A stretch of 31,323 nt of DNA from a virus. A model generated the notes under the pieces. That model had not been told where the DNA came from. It saw only the letters and a list, made by a program, of their open reading frames with translations, and searched no databases. The stretch spans positions 1 through 31,323 of IMG/VR virus record IMGVR_UViG_3300042934_000246; one strand, 5' to 3'. Shown piece by piece: positions 18,058-26,281 of this stretch. The translations under genes and the position numbers were made by a program. Within the stretch, counting starts at the first letter, position 1; every line of letters begins with the position of its first letter.

Positions 18058-20786
18058 CCGTTCCCCCTAGCCGCAAACGCCATCCGCTCCGCAGCGATAC
18101 GGCCGATCTGCTCCTCGCTCATCCCCGGCGCCGGCTGAATGATCTGCGTAACATCGACACTCGCGACAGCACCGCCACCACCAGACCCCCACCGGGAAGG
18201 CGGCGCGTACTGAGGCTGAACCTCACCACCATCCGCATACCCACGAATCCGCCCACCACTGTTGATGTAGTGCAGCAGCGCCTTGTTCCGCTGCGCCGCC
18301 TCCGTGTTGACAACGAACTCACCGGTAGCCGCATGGATCAGCACGTTGTCCTTACGTGACGGGCGTCCCGGGATCTCTCCACCGTCCGCGAACCCACCCG
18401 CGGTACCGTCACCCGCCGCACCCTCCCGAGTCGCCCGGTACACGATCGAACCCTTCAGCGTCCCGTAACGGGTCATAAAGTCGTCGATCGTCGTAGCCGC
18501 CGTCGCCGTGTCAGCAAGAAACTTGATCTGCTTCTCGTCGGGCAGAGCGAACACCTTGTCAGCAAGGATCTGCACCTCTTCGGCGTTGTAACCCGCCTCA
18601 GTCGCAGAGTCGATAAACGCCTGCCGCTGAGCCTCCAGCGTGCCAAGGTAGATTGCGGTCGCCGCGTCGGCACCGACCGTCGCCGAATCAACCTCGAACT
18701 GTGCGCGCGCGGCATCCTGCGCCTTGCTCGCAACATCCGCGAGCATCGCCGCGTTAGCCGAACCCGACTCGGTCGTCTCATCCAACGTCAGAACGAAGCC
18801 GTCCAGCGTCCCAACGAAACCCTCCAGGGTGCCGTTAGCATCCAGGAACGCCTTCTTCTGCAAATCGACGAACGCTTCCTTCTGCCGGTCCACCTCATCA
18901 CTGATCCCAGCAAGAGCCGACTGGTACGCCGCGTTCGTGCTGACAGCGTCCTGACCGATCCCGTTCGCCTCATTGATCGTGTCGATCAGCTCACGCAGGT
19001 TCGACTGAAGTTCCTCAGCCTTGTCCGCAGCATCCTTGTACGCAGTCGCCGCATCCGTGGTCTTATCCGCCGACACGTCAGCCGCAGCAGCCTGATCCTC
19101 AAGGTTCTTGTCAGCCCGCTCGAGACCATCCGAGAGTGCGTTGACCGTGTTCACCGAGTTAGCGATAGACGGGTCGAACGGGTTCCCGTTGGCGTAGTCG
19201 TAGAGCTTCTGCCGCAGATCCTCGACGGCGTCGCCGCCCTCAAGAATCGCGTCAGTGAGTTCCTTCTGCGAGATGCCGGCGTTCTTCGCACCATCGAAAG
19301 CGCCCTGCTCTGCAAGCTTCTTCGCAACCAGTTCCCGCGTGTAGTCCGTGACAGCACCGGTCGTCTGGTCCAGGGACTCCTCAAACTCCGCCGCCGTCGC
19401 CGTAGCCTCACCCTGACGCTGCGCCCAAATCGCGAACGCAGTGCCGGCAAGAGCTAGTGCACCAGTCGCCAGACCAATACCCCGCGCCGCAGACGCACCC
19501 GAAATGTTCAGGGTCGACATCGCCAGCTTGAACTGGGCAATCTTCGGCACCGCGAGCAGCGCCGCACCACCCACAAGACCAACAGCGGCAACAATCCCCG
19601 TGATCTGCGTGGCAACACCGAGAACAGGCTCCGGGATACTGCCGATCGCGTCGACAATGCCCGTCGCACCCTGCGTCACACCGCGGAGAAGATCGTTGAC
19701 ACCCGAACCCGACTTGATAAGGGCAGTGTCGATCGCGCCGCCCAGCTTCTCCACATCACCGGTCAGGTTGTTCAACCGGTCAGCGGCAACCTTCGCCGCA
19801 TATCCCGAGTCGTTGGTCTGGTCGATGTACTTCCGGATACCGTCAGCACCCTCGTCGTACAGGACGTTCGCGACACGCAGCGCATCGTTACCGAAGATCT
19901 GAGCCAGAGCCGCGTTACGGGTCTCGTCAGTCAGCGAACCAAGGTTCTCGTCCAACTGGCCGGCGATCTCATCGAACGCGAGCATCTGCCCGTTGGTGTC
20001 ATAGAAGGAAAGGTTGTACTCCTCCATGATCCCGCGGGCCTTGTCGGTGGGCGCCTGGAGCGCGATGATCGCAGCCTTCAGCGACGTACCCGCATCCGAG
20101 CCCAGTAGTCCCGCGTCAGCGAACGCAGCCAGCGTGCCCGTGGTGTCCTCGATGGACTGACCCGCACCGTTCGCGACCAGACCAACCTGACCCAGCGCGT
20201 CCGACAGATCCTCAACGTCACCGACAGCCTTACCCGCACCAGCCGCAAGCAGATCCGCCACGTGAGGGATGTCTTCACCCTCAAGGTTGAACTGCTTCAA
20301 CGCGATAGCAGCGATGCTCGCAGCCTCGGCAACCTCGAGCTGACCCGCCGCAGCGAGATCCAGCGCACCGGTCAGACCGCCACCGAGGATCTGCTCAGTC
20401 GTCAGGCCAGCCTTACCCAGTTCCTCAATCGCGTTCGCCGCCTCCGTGGCAGAGAACACCGTCGAAGCGCCAGCCTCGAGCGCCGCATCACGCAGCAGGC
20501 TCATGTTCTCGGCAGACTCCTGCGTCGCCGCCTGAACGTTGCTCATGGCCTGGTCGAACTCGGCGAACTTCGCCACAGCGATACCGAAAGCCACCGCAGC
20601 AACCGCACCGATCGCAGCGACACCAGCGCCGACCTCAGACATCGCCTGATGCTGCTTCTCAAGCTTCGCCGCAGCCTTAGCAGCCTCGTCCCCAACCTTC
20701 GAGGTCGAGTCCTGAGCCCGCTTCATGTCGGCAATGTAGGAATTGACGGACGCCGTAAGCGTGACCTTCGTCTGGCGGTCGGCCAA
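18054..20786 (-). CDS. Tape measure protein
   Basis: A 910-aa protein starting at 20786 after GGAGG. The N-terminus has a coiled coil. A hydrophobic segment at about residues 52-72 is followed by FDQAMSNVQAATQESAENMSLLRDAALEAGA, the conserved PhageMin-tail region. Two further hydrophobic segments lie at about 395-450. A long alanine-rich helical stretch leads to the C-terminal motif GGFADGGEIPG...GEFVVNTEAA, typical of actinophage tape measures. It sets tail length and assists DNA entry. Its upstream neighbour on the other strand is a lipoprotein gene. Confidence 0.93.
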   Translation of the reverse strand: MADRQTKVTLTASVNSYIADMKRAQDSTSKVGDEAAKAAAKLEKQHQAMSEVGAGVAAIGAVAAVAFGIAVAKFAEFDQAMSNVQAATQESAENMSLLRDAALEAGASTVFSATEAANAIEELGKAGLTTEQILGGGLTGALDLAAAGQLEVAEAASIAAIALKQFNLEGEDIPHVADLLAAGAGKAVGDVEDLSDALGQVGLVANGAGQSIEDTTGTLAAFADAGLLGSDAGTSLKAAIIALQAPTDKARGIMEEYNLSFYDTNGQMLAFDEIAGQLDENLGSLTDETRNAALAQIFGNDALRVANVLYDEGADGIRKYIDQTNDSGYAAKVAADRLNNLTGDVEKLGGAIDTALIKSGSGVNDLLRGVTQGATGIVDAIGSIPEPVLGVATQITGIVAAVGLVGGAALLAVPKIAQFKLAMSTLNISGASAARGIGLATGALALAGTAFAIWAQRQGEATATAAEFEESLDQTTGAVTDYTRELVAKKLAEQGAFDGAKNAGISQKELTDAILEGGDAVEDLRQKLYDYANGNPFDPSIANSVNTVNALSDGLERADKNLEDQAAAADVSADKTTDAATAYKDAADKAEELQSNLRELIDTINEANGIGQDAVSTNAAYQSALAGISDEVDRQKEAFVDLQKKAFLDANGTLEGFVGTLDGFVLTLDETTESGSANAAMLADVASKAQDAARAQFEVDSATVGADAATAIYLGTLEAQRQAFIDSATEAGYNAEEVQILADKVFALPDEKQIKFLADTATAATTIDDFMTRYGTLKGSIVYRATREGAAGDGTAGGFADGGEIPGRPSRKDNVLIHAATGEFVVNTEAAQRNKALLHYINSGGRIRGYADGGEVQPQYAPPSRWGSGGGGAVASVDVTQIIQPAPGMSEEQIGRIAAERMAFAARGNG

Positions 20787-20817
20787 GATACACCTCCGCT
20801 AGATCGGTCTTGAGTTG

Positions 20818-20831
20818 TAGAGTCAGCGCCA
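20818..20831 (+). promoter_or_regulatory. -10 box of the lipoprotein gene, leaderless start
   Basis: TAGAGT (20818-20823) is separated by seven bases from the ATG. No convincing -35 box is seen at 17-18 bp. The geometry equals that of the 11336 gene and is close to the early promoter. Confidence 0.4.
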
Positions 20832-21136
20832 TGAAGCGCCTCATTGCTGTGCTGTTACCCGTGCTGTTACTGACGGGCTGTGCGGCGCCCAGCGTCGAAG
20901 ACGCCTACGTGTCCGTAGTGCGCGAAGGCGTGCCGGCGTTAGCCGACGCCGGGGCCGCTGAACTGACCAAACTCGGCAATCAGGTGTGCGGCATCCTCGA
21001 GGACCGGGGATTCGAGGACGGCATGGTCGAGTTCATCCGCATCGCGAAAGACGCCGGACTCACAGCCGCCGAAGCAGGCCGTGTCGCCGGCGCCGCATCC
21101 GTCGCGTACTGCGACGAATACGCCGACGAGTTCTAG
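20831..21136 (+). CDS. DUF732-like lipoprotein, inverted within the tail operon (probable lysogenic-conversion gene)
   Basis: The 101-aa product begins MKRLIAVLLPVLLLTGC, a signal peptide with lipobox LTGC and lipidated Cys17. The mature part is helical with two cysteines (C53, C94). Its ending GLTAAEAGRVAGAASVAYC matches the DUF732 pattern of mycobacterial secreted proteins. TAGAGT ends seven bases before the ATG with no Shine-Dalgarno, suggesting a leaderless mRNA. It is the only rightward gene in the late operon and fills the gap between chaperone and tape measure exactly. It could be expressed in lysogens. By analogy with Ltp of phage TP-J34, a superinfection-exclusion role is possible. 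Confidence 0.82.
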   Translation: MKRLIAVLLPVLLLTGCAAPSVEDAYVSVVREGVPALADAGAAELTKLGNQVCGILEDRGFEDGMVEFIRIAKDAGLTAAEAGRVAGAASVAYCDEYADEF

Positions 21137-21597
21137 TACTCGAACTTGTCGGCGGTGAAGTACACGCCGTTCAGGTTCGCGCCCTCACCCATCGCCTTGC
21201 GGTGCGCGTCGAGCGCGTCAAGGCGTTCCTTCTCAGCCCAGTTCGTGAACGGACCATTAGCGACGTACCGCATACCGGAGTACGACATCGGGTCAGCATC
21301 ATCCGACGTCGCTTCTGGCATCCACTCGCCGTTAGGTCCGGTCAGGTTCCGGACCATTTGCTCAGCCATCACAAGGTCAAGCTGTTCTTCGTCCCACTCA
21401 GGTTCGACCACTGACGAGACCATGCGTCCGTCGCCGTCGTACTCGTAGAACGTGCGTGGCTCCCACCCCCAGAGTCGCCGTGGGGCGATCCCGGAGCGCG
21501 CGGCGAAAGCTACTTGCTGACGGAGCGCGACGCTGCCCCGGAGCCTTTTACCAGTGCGTTGAGTCGTTCCTGCGGTTCGTACTCGTTCAGTGACCAC
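21133..21597 (-). CDS. Tail assembly chaperone, downstream (T-like) frame made by -1 frameshift
   Basis: This frame has no good ribosome-binding site, and its convincing part begins around VALRQQVAFAARSGIAPRRLWGWEP. That motif is characteristic of the second half of actinophage tail assembly chaperones. It overlaps the preceding chaperone gene in the -1 frame between 21510 and 21597. Translation as a fusion after slippage is expected, with the fusion reading 22085 to 21133. The ending FTADKFEY meets the convergent lipoprotein stop at a shared CTAG. Confidence 0.75.
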   Translation of the reverse strand: MVTERVRTAGTTQRTGKRLRGSVALRQQVAFAARSGIAPRRLWGWEPRTFYEYDGDGRMVSSVVEPEWDEEQLDLVMAEQMVRNLTGPNGEWMPEATSDDADPMSYSGMRYVANGPFTNWAEKERLDALDAHRKAMGEGANLNGVYFTADKFEY

Positions 21598-22085
21598 ACG
21601 GCGTCACGAATCTTGCCAATGTCGCTACCGGAGAGGACGTCGAACAGGTCACCCCACTCGTCGTCGCTGATGTCGACAGGTTCGCCGTCCTCCAGCCGTG
21701 CACCGTACGCCACGTTTGACGTGTCCCGGTAACGTGCCGCGGCTTCACAGGCGGCGTCGTAGTTGTACCCGTAATGACGGTCAATCGGGACGTCGGGCCG
21801 CACCGGGCACTTCGACGTCAGGTTCGACCAGTCACGCCCGGGGAGGCGGGTGAGGCGGATGGTGAGGAGGGAATCGACGGACTGTTCCGCGAGCTCGTCA
21901 AGCTGCTTCTGGATCTCGTCAGCCGGCGACGCAACACCCATTCGAGTGTCGGTCAGATCGACGGCCGCGAGTTCCTTCTCCAGCCGCTCCCGCTCAGCAG
22001 ACACAGCGCCGTCGAGGACAACCACCACATCCTTGAAAGGCCGTGCGGCACGAGCCGCAGCCAACTGCGCCCTGAAGTCAGACAT
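21510..22085 (-). CDS. Tail assembly chaperone, upstream (G-like) product
   Basis: A 191-aa product, MSDFRAQLAAARAARPFKDV, with a coiled segment (ERERLEKELAAVDLTDTR) and a helical acidic C-terminal half ending KGSGAASRSVSK. The start at 22085 overlaps the previous gene. Chaperones of this kind bind the tape measure and recruit tail-tube subunits. Position between major tail protein and tape measure, plus the frame overlap, identify it more than sequence. Confidence 0.75.
   Translation of the reverse strand: MSDFRAQLAAARAARPFKDVVVVLDGAVSAERERLEKELAAVDLTDTRMGVASPADEIQKQLDELAEQSVDSLLTIRLTRLPGRDWSNLTSKCPVRPDVPIDRHYGYNYDAACEAAARYRDTSNVAYGARLEDGEPVDISDDEWGDLFDVLSGSDIGKIRDAVWSLNEYEPQERLNALVKGSGAASRSVSK
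21545..21551 (-). other. Probable -1 frameshift slippery site
   Basis: In the zero frame the mRNA reads CTG GTA AAA GGC. Slipping back one base at GTA-AAA (heptamer GTAAAAG) enters the downstream chaperone frame. A second option is GGG in TCC GGG GCA, 8 bases later. Confidence 0.5.
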
Positions 22086-22314
22086 CGGTGCCATCCTTCA
22101 GCTCGTCCTGGTATACAACGCGCTCCCAGCGAGGCTGGATGATGTCGTAGGGGTGCAGTCCGTGTGGGCTCAGAACCTCCACAAGTTCATCGTGGTGCTT
22201 CTCGAACCAGCCGTTAAGGGCGTCCACGGCATCCGTGGGGATGGCGACGAGGCGCAGTTGGTCGCGGACAGCGATGCGTCCAGCATCGAACGGATTTACA
22301 GGCTTCTCAGTCAT
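22078..22314 (-). CDS. Small protein between major tail protein and chaperone
   Basis: A 78-aa protein, MTEKPVNPFDAGRIAVRDQL, with LVAIPTDAVDALNGWFEKHHDELVEVLSPHG. It is helical and acidic. Its position could make it a separate tail assembly or head-tail factor. No family recognised. It begins just after the strong hairpin that follows the major tail protein gene. Confidence 0.62.
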   Translation of the reverse strand: MTEKPVNPFDAGRIAVRDQLRLVAIPTDAVDALNGWFEKHHDELVEVLSPHGLHPYDIIQPRWERVVYQDELKDGTDV

Positions 22315-22350
22315 TTCAGTTCACCGTTTACTTCACCGTGGAGGGTAGAA

Positions 22351-22387
22351 CCTGACCCTGGGGCACGGTGAGAACCCCAGGGTCAGG
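22351..22387 (-). terminator. Hairpin after the major tail protein gene
   Basis: A perfect 13-bp stem CCTGACCCTGGGG / CCCCAGGGTCAGG (22351-22363, 22375-22387) with an 11-nt loop. There is no U-run, so it is probably a partial terminator or 3'-end stabiliser. It would raise major tail protein levels relative to the chaperones. Confidence 0.55.
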
Positions 22388-22394
22388 AGATGGA

Positions 22395-22919
22395 TCACGC
22401 CGCGATAACGCCGTGAACAATCGGGCCGGTGATCGACGCACGCTGCTTGATGAGCGCCTTACCATCCGGGGTGACGGGGAAGATCTGCGTACCCAGGGTC
22501 ACCGGGATCGTGTAGACCTTCTGCGCCGCCGTCGCCACCGTCGTGTTGGTCACGTTGCGGCGGACCACGAAATAGCCCGAGATCGACGTGGCCGAACCAA
22601 CCGGCTTCAGCACCACAGCCGCCGAAGAAGCCTCAGTGGCGTCCACGTACTCGAGCATTCCGAGCGTGTCGGTACGGATACCGAGGGCTTCCAGGTCGAC
22701 CGTGAGGCCAAGACGGGAGTCCGTGTCGATCACCTGGTCGGCGTCGAGGGCGAAACCGCCCGGGGTGAACGAGTGTGTCACCCGGAACGTGGTCGCGGCG
22801 TCGAACACCGAAACCTTGCTGGGTGCGGTGAGGCTCGCCATCGCACCACCCACCCACCAGATGACCAGGTTCCCCTTGACATCAATCGCGGCGGGAACAA
22901 CGTCAGCTACATCTGCCAT
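22395..22919 (-). CDS. Major tail (tube) protein
   Basis: A 174-aa protein from ATG 22919 with AAAGGA upstream. The sequence is beta-rich (VDVEALGIRTDTLGMLEYV-like strands; GYFVVRRNVTNTT; KVYTIPVTLGTQIFPVTPDGKALIKQ). The size is as usual for siphoviral tube proteins. Evidence also comes from position after the tail terminator, the 145-bp untranslated leader and the strong hairpin after it, which mark a highly expressed gene. Confidence 0.75.
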   Translation of the reverse strand: MADVADVVPAAIDVKGNLVIWWVGGAMASLTAPSKVSVFDAATTFRVTHSFTPGGFALDADQVIDTDSRLGLTVDLEALGIRTDTLGMLEYVDATEASSAAVVLKPVGSATSISGYFVVRRNVTNTTVATAAQKVYTIPVTLGTQIFPVTPDGKALIKQRASITGPIVHGVIAA

Positions 22920-23064
22920 GTTCAGTCCTTTCTTCTCCCCGACAACCGGGGCTTCCTTTGGTTGCCCTGTGGGAGACACAGGGAGTGTGTGGAGCGTCGA
23001 TCGAACGGCACGCCGAGGTATACGACATTCCGCATATCACATATCCCGGCGTTTCTTTCGGGCG
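22920..23064 (-). promoter_or_regulatory. Untranslated leader of the major tail protein gene
   Basis: A 145-bp gap in an otherwise overlapping operon. It holds two hairpins, CCCCG/CGGGG (near 22939-22953) and CCCTGTG/CACAGGG (near 22964-22982), and AT-rich GATATGTGATATG. A local promoter is possible but no clear -35/-10 pair is seen. Confidence 0.4.
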
Positions 23065-23442
23065 TTACGAGTGGGTCAGGTCGAACTGGTCGACGAGATA
23101 CCACAGGGGCGGGTTCGCTTCCCGGTCCAGCCGAGGCGGGAGGGACACGGGGTGTGTGAGCCGGCCAACACCGGGGATCACGTAATCCGTGAGCAGCCCG
23201 GCCACGCGGCGCCCGACCCACTTGGCCTGCTCAACCGTGGTTGCGACGCTGTGAATCGTGTACGTCGTGTCGTTGACGTTCGACGGGCCACCCAGACGAT
23301 CCGACGTGTCAGCACCCAGCGGCGCGAACACGGACGCATAACGCACGGGAGGGTTCGTCACCGTGCCCTCATAGATCGCGTTCGCGAGCTGCGCGTCAGA
23401 CCGGAGACGTGCGAGAACAGCCGCGTCACCCGCGGCGCTCAC
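23065..23442 (-). CDS. Tail terminator / completion protein
   Basis: The GTG at 23442 overlaps the previous stop and gives 125 aa. After a helix (DAAVLARLRSDAQLANAIYEG) come strands typical of the gpU-like fold (VRYASVFAPL; TYTIHSVATTVEQAKWVGRRVAGLLTDY). Size and position, last of the connector block and before the major tail protein, fit the protein capping the tail tube. Confidence 0.68.
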   Translation of the reverse strand: MSAAGDAAVLARLRSDAQLANAIYEGTVTNPPVRYASVFAPLGADTSDRLGGPSNVNDTTYTIHSVATTVEQAKWVGRRVAGLLTDYVIPGVGRLTHPVSLPPRLDREANPPLWYLVDQFDLTHS

Positions 23443-23813
23443 AGGATGTCCCCCGCCGCGATCTCGAGACCCTTGATGAAGTCCGCCTCGTTCTTCTGCA
23501 ACGCGCCGTGACCGTAACCTGTCGGCGGGGTCGTTGGGGTGCCGTACTCGAGCATTCCGACCAGAGCACCCGGGCCACCAACCTCCGGACCAATCTCCGC
23601 AGTGATACCGTCCAGGCCAACGCCGACGTCGTAACTCACCGACTGCGCACCGCGCGGGATGCTCTCGGACTGCTTCAACTGGTCGCGCCAATCGTCTTTC
23701 ACGTGACGGGCGGTGACCTCCACCGCCTTCTTCGCGTTGGCGGTTACCTTCGCCGGCACCTCACCGAGATCCGCAGCCAGCTTCGACAGTTCCGAGAAAT
23801 CAAAGGTCGTCAC
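23439..23813 (-). CDS. HK97 gp10-like head-tail joining protein
   Basis: A 124-aa protein from GTG 23813. A helical N-terminus (FDFSELSKLAADLGEVPAKVTANAKKAVEVTARHVKDDWR) precedes a sheet ending EYGTPTTPPTGYGHGALQ. The (E)-x-G-T-x-PP-x-PF/GxGxALQ region is the signature of HK97 gp10 family head-tail connectors. Confidence 0.78.
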   Translation of the reverse strand: MTTFDFSELSKLAADLGEVPAKVTANAKKAVEVTARHVKDDWRDQLKQSESIPRGAQSVSYDVGVGLDGITAEIGPEVGGPGALVGMLEYGTPTTPPTGYGHGALQKNEADFIKGLEIAAGDIL

Positions 23814-24196
23814 GACTGCACCTCCACCGGGAAACGTCGCGCCGTCGCATCGGTCTGGAAGAACACGCCCTCGATGTTCAGCCGCAGCCCCACACTCGCC
23901 GGATCATTCACGGAAGCCGTGATCTCTGCCGAGTCGTTCACCTGCACACCGCCGGAAGTCGCGACGGGAAGGTCCAGGCGCGGCGTCTGCGCTGCTAGGT
24001 TCTGCCCCTGCGCGTCCACCGACCCGACAACGCTCGAGGAAAGCTTCAGACGGGCAGGGCCGTTGTACACCGTCACCGTGGTGGGCGTGTAAGTGCCCGT
24101 CTCCTCATTGAAGACAGGCTCCGTCTCGCGGGTGATGAGGACCGTGTCAGTCATCCGCGCCTCAGCGAAGTTCCTGCCCAGGCCGAGGATGCTCAC
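23810..24196 (-). CDS. Head-tail stopper-like protein
   Basis: A 128-aa beta-rich protein from GTG 24196. Strands such as DTVLITRETEPVFNEETGTYTPT and YNGPARLKLSS correspond to the small barrel of stopper/DUF6093-type proteins. Order after the adaptor and before the gp10-like protein supports the call. Confidence 0.65.
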   Translation of the reverse strand: MSILGLGRNFAEARMTDTVLITRETEPVFNEETGTYTPTTVTVYNGPARLKLSSSVVGSVDAQGQNLAAQTPRLDLPVATSGGVQVNDSAEITASVNDPASVGLRLNIEGVFFQTDATARRFPVEVQS

Positions 24197-24753
24197 CGGG
24201 TCTCCACCACCGTCACATCACCGCGGCCGAATTGGCGGCGGATGAGTGCCTGCTGCGGCTCGGGAAGCACCATGCCTGACCCGGTGCCACCATCAGCGAA
24301 CGCGGCCCGGAAATCATCAAGAGCGACCGACGACAGCCCACCAAACGTGAGCCCCGTCCCCGTCTCAACCGCAAGGATCGCCTGCGACACAAGGACAGCG
24401 GAGAACGACACCAGCACCGGCGGCGCCGCAGCAACACCCCACGTGAACGTCACATCCACCGGGTCATCACAATCCACCGTCAAATACCCAGGCCGGTACG
24501 TGTAATCCACCGCCACCGAATCACGCTCAACCGCATCCACGGACACGACCGGATACTGAGGCAGATCAACCCGCCCAGCATCCGGCCATGCCGTGAACGT
24601 CGACTGAGTCGTCGGGTAAACGTCCTGCCCGATAACCGACCGAAGGTACGCGGAAGCGTCCACCAACAGTGTGGTGACCCACTCATCCTCCGCACTCGTA
24701 AAAGTACGTTTCAGACGAGCGGCGACAGCGTCAGAGTTGGTGAACGCAACCAC
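24193..24753 (-). CDS. Head-tail adaptor (gp6-like)
   Basis: A 186-aa protein with helix SDAVAARLKRTFTSAEDEWVTTLLVDASAYLRSVIG, then strands (YPVVSVDAVERDSVAVDYTY). Helices and a basic ALIRRQFG near the C-terminus follow. It matches the DNA-packaging/connector gp6 layout of siphoviruses. It docks under the portal. Confidence 0.7.
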   Translation of the reverse strand: MVAFTNSDAVAARLKRTFTSAEDEWVTTLLVDASAYLRSVIGQDVYPTTQSTFTAWPDAGRVDLPQYPVVSVDAVERDSVAVDYTYRPGYLTVDCDDPVDVTFTWGVAAAPPVLVSFSAVLVSQAILAVETGTGLTFGGLSSVALDDFRAAFADGGTGSGMVLPEPQQALIRRQFGRGDVTVVETR

Positions 24754-24771
24754 GATGACCTCCTAGATGAC

Positions 24772-25632
24772 TTACGCGGTGGCGTCGAACTCGACCACGG
24801 CAAGAGCGGTCGGACGGACCACCTTCGCGCCGTAGACGTGCAGGCCCTTGAGGCCATCAGCGAACCGCTTCTCGAGACGGAACGCCTCGACGGAAACGAT
24901 CTGCTCCGCGAACGTGGTCGCCATGTTGTGACCGGCGATCGCGATACCACCCGTCGCAGCCACGTCAGTGACAGCGGGGAGGTTGTTCGACTTGTACAGC
25001 TGGAGGCCGGCGATCGAACCGATGTAGCCGTTCGCACGCGCAAGCGGTGCAGCCTGGTCACCAGGGGTGATGAACGTCGGCAGCTTCAGCAGACGACCGT
25101 GCAGCGACGGCGACACAACAGCCCAACGACCCTCCTCGGGAACGTTGTCCTCATCGAGCGTGACCGCAAGGTCCACGAACGCGTCGTACAGGTTCTGCGC
25201 GGTCGTGTGGATCGCGCGGGTGCCGAGGTCGTTGCCGGTGGCCTGGATCGCGTCGTTCATCGCGTCGAACAGGAACGCGTCAGCAGTGTCACGCAGCTGG
25301 TACGTGGCGTTGTCGAGCGCCTGGTTCAGCACCGAGCCGCCGTTGACCGACTGCGCGCGCTCGATGTCGTCGAGCTCGAACGCGAAGTACTTCGACTGGT
25401 CGATGATCAGCGCGCGCGTGGCGTCGTCGATGTCCTCAACGGTGATGTCGGTGTGCTTCGTGTAGGTACCGATCGTCACGTCGTTGATCGAGGTGATGTT
25501 CACCTGATCGCCGGCACGCTTGATCTCGCCCTCGTAGTCACGGTTGACGAGCTGACCCGCGACCGCCTTCTTGCGAAGGGCGACGAGGATCTTCGGAGTC
25601 CAAATCTCCGGGACGAAGTTGGCAATAGCCAT
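24772..25632 (-). CDS. Major capsid protein, P22 coat-like
   Basis: A 286-aa HK97-fold coat protein. It begins MAIANFVPEIWTPKILVALR and has NRDYEGEIKRAGDQVNI, the entry motif of the P22 coat-protein-like family in actinophages. DQSKYFAFELDDIERAQS, WAVVSPSLHGRLLKLP and KRFADGLKGLHVYGAKVVRPTALAVV follow. Its neighbour upstream encodes the scaffold. No protease gene is seen, so maturation is probably without cleavage. Confidence 0.88.
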   Translation of the reverse strand: MAIANFVPEIWTPKILVALRKKAVAGQLVNRDYEGEIKRAGDQVNITSINDVTIGTYTKHTDITVEDIDDATRALIIDQSKYFAFELDDIERAQSVNGGSVLNQALDNATYQLRDTADAFLFDAMNDAIQATGNDLGTRAIHTTAQNLYDAFVDLAVTLDEDNVPEEGRWAVVSPSLHGRLLKLPTFITPGDQAAPLARANGYIGSIAGLQLYKSNNLPAVTDVAATGGIAIAGHNMATTFAEQIVSVEAFRLEKRFADGLKGLHVYGAKVVRPTALAVVEFDATA

Positions 25633-25657
25633 TTCAGCCTCTTTCTAGGTTGGTGCC

Positions 25658-26281
25658 CTAACGCCCCAGGAGCGCGTCGAGTTGGCCCGCTGCTTCAGCG
25701 GCTACGACCTGTTCCGGGGTGAGGGACTTGATGTCTTCACGAGTGAGTTGCTGAGGTCGCGTCGCCTTGCCCTTGGTCCCCTGATCCGCAGTCCCGCCGA
25801 ACTTCTTCGAGTCGACGGGCTTCAGTACCGGGTAGTCCTTCAGGGCGGCTTCGATCGCATCCGTCACGGACTGCGGGTCAACCTCACCGTCGTCACCGAC
25901 GTCAATCACTGACGCGTCGATGACCTTCAGTGCGAGCGCGGTGTCAGACACCTTGCCCGCGATAGCGGCCTTGAGTTCGGCCTGCACGAGTCGCTGGTTG
26001 AAAGCCGTCTGGGCTTCCTCCCGCGCCTCACGCCGGGCCTGCTCGAGAGCCTGTTCAGCAGGTTCCTTGTCCGCGTCCGCACGGGCCGCTTCAAGAGCAG
26101 AGAGCTTCCTCGCTGCTTCTCGGTGCGCCTTACGTTCGGCCGCAAGAGCCTTCTTCAGTCCTGCGGTGGGATCTTCCGTTTCCGCGACCTCTTCTTCACC
26201 GGAGGTGTCGGAGGTGTCGGTGGATTCGTCGACCGCGTCCTGATCCGTGTCCGTCGTCTCAACGGATTCGCTTTCTGACAT
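25658..26281 (-). CDS. Capsid scaffolding protein
   Basis: A 207-aa very acidic N-terminus (ESESVETTDTDQDAVDES...) leads to a coiled coil of charged helices (KKALAAERKAHREAARKLSALEAARADADKEPAEQALEQARREAREEA). The C-terminus is basic with TREDIKSLTPEQVVAAEAAGQLDALLGR, typical of actinophage scaffolds that bind coat protein through this end. The ribosome-binding site AAGGAG is 11 bases from the ATG. Confidence 0.85.
   Translation of the reverse strand: MSESESVETTDTDQDAVDESTDTSDTSGEEEVAETEDPTAGLKKALAAERKAHREAARKLSALEAARADADKEPAEQALEQARREAREEAQTAFNQRLVQAELKAAIAGKVSDTALALKVIDASVIDVGDDGEVDPQSVTDAIEAALKDYPVLKPVDSKKFGGTADQGTKGKATRPQQLTREDIKSLTPEQVVAAEAAGQLDALLGR

Noticed and set aside
18003-18359. 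Plus-strand frames over the tape measure and fibre genes
   Set aside because: They are codon-shadow frames of high-G+C leftward genes, with arginine-rich composition and no start signals. Only the 20831-21136 frame has gene-like features.
22922-23221. Additional leftward gene in the major tail protein leader
   Set aside because: The frame is arginine- and proline-rich, overlaps the tail terminator in another frame and lacks a ribosome-binding site.
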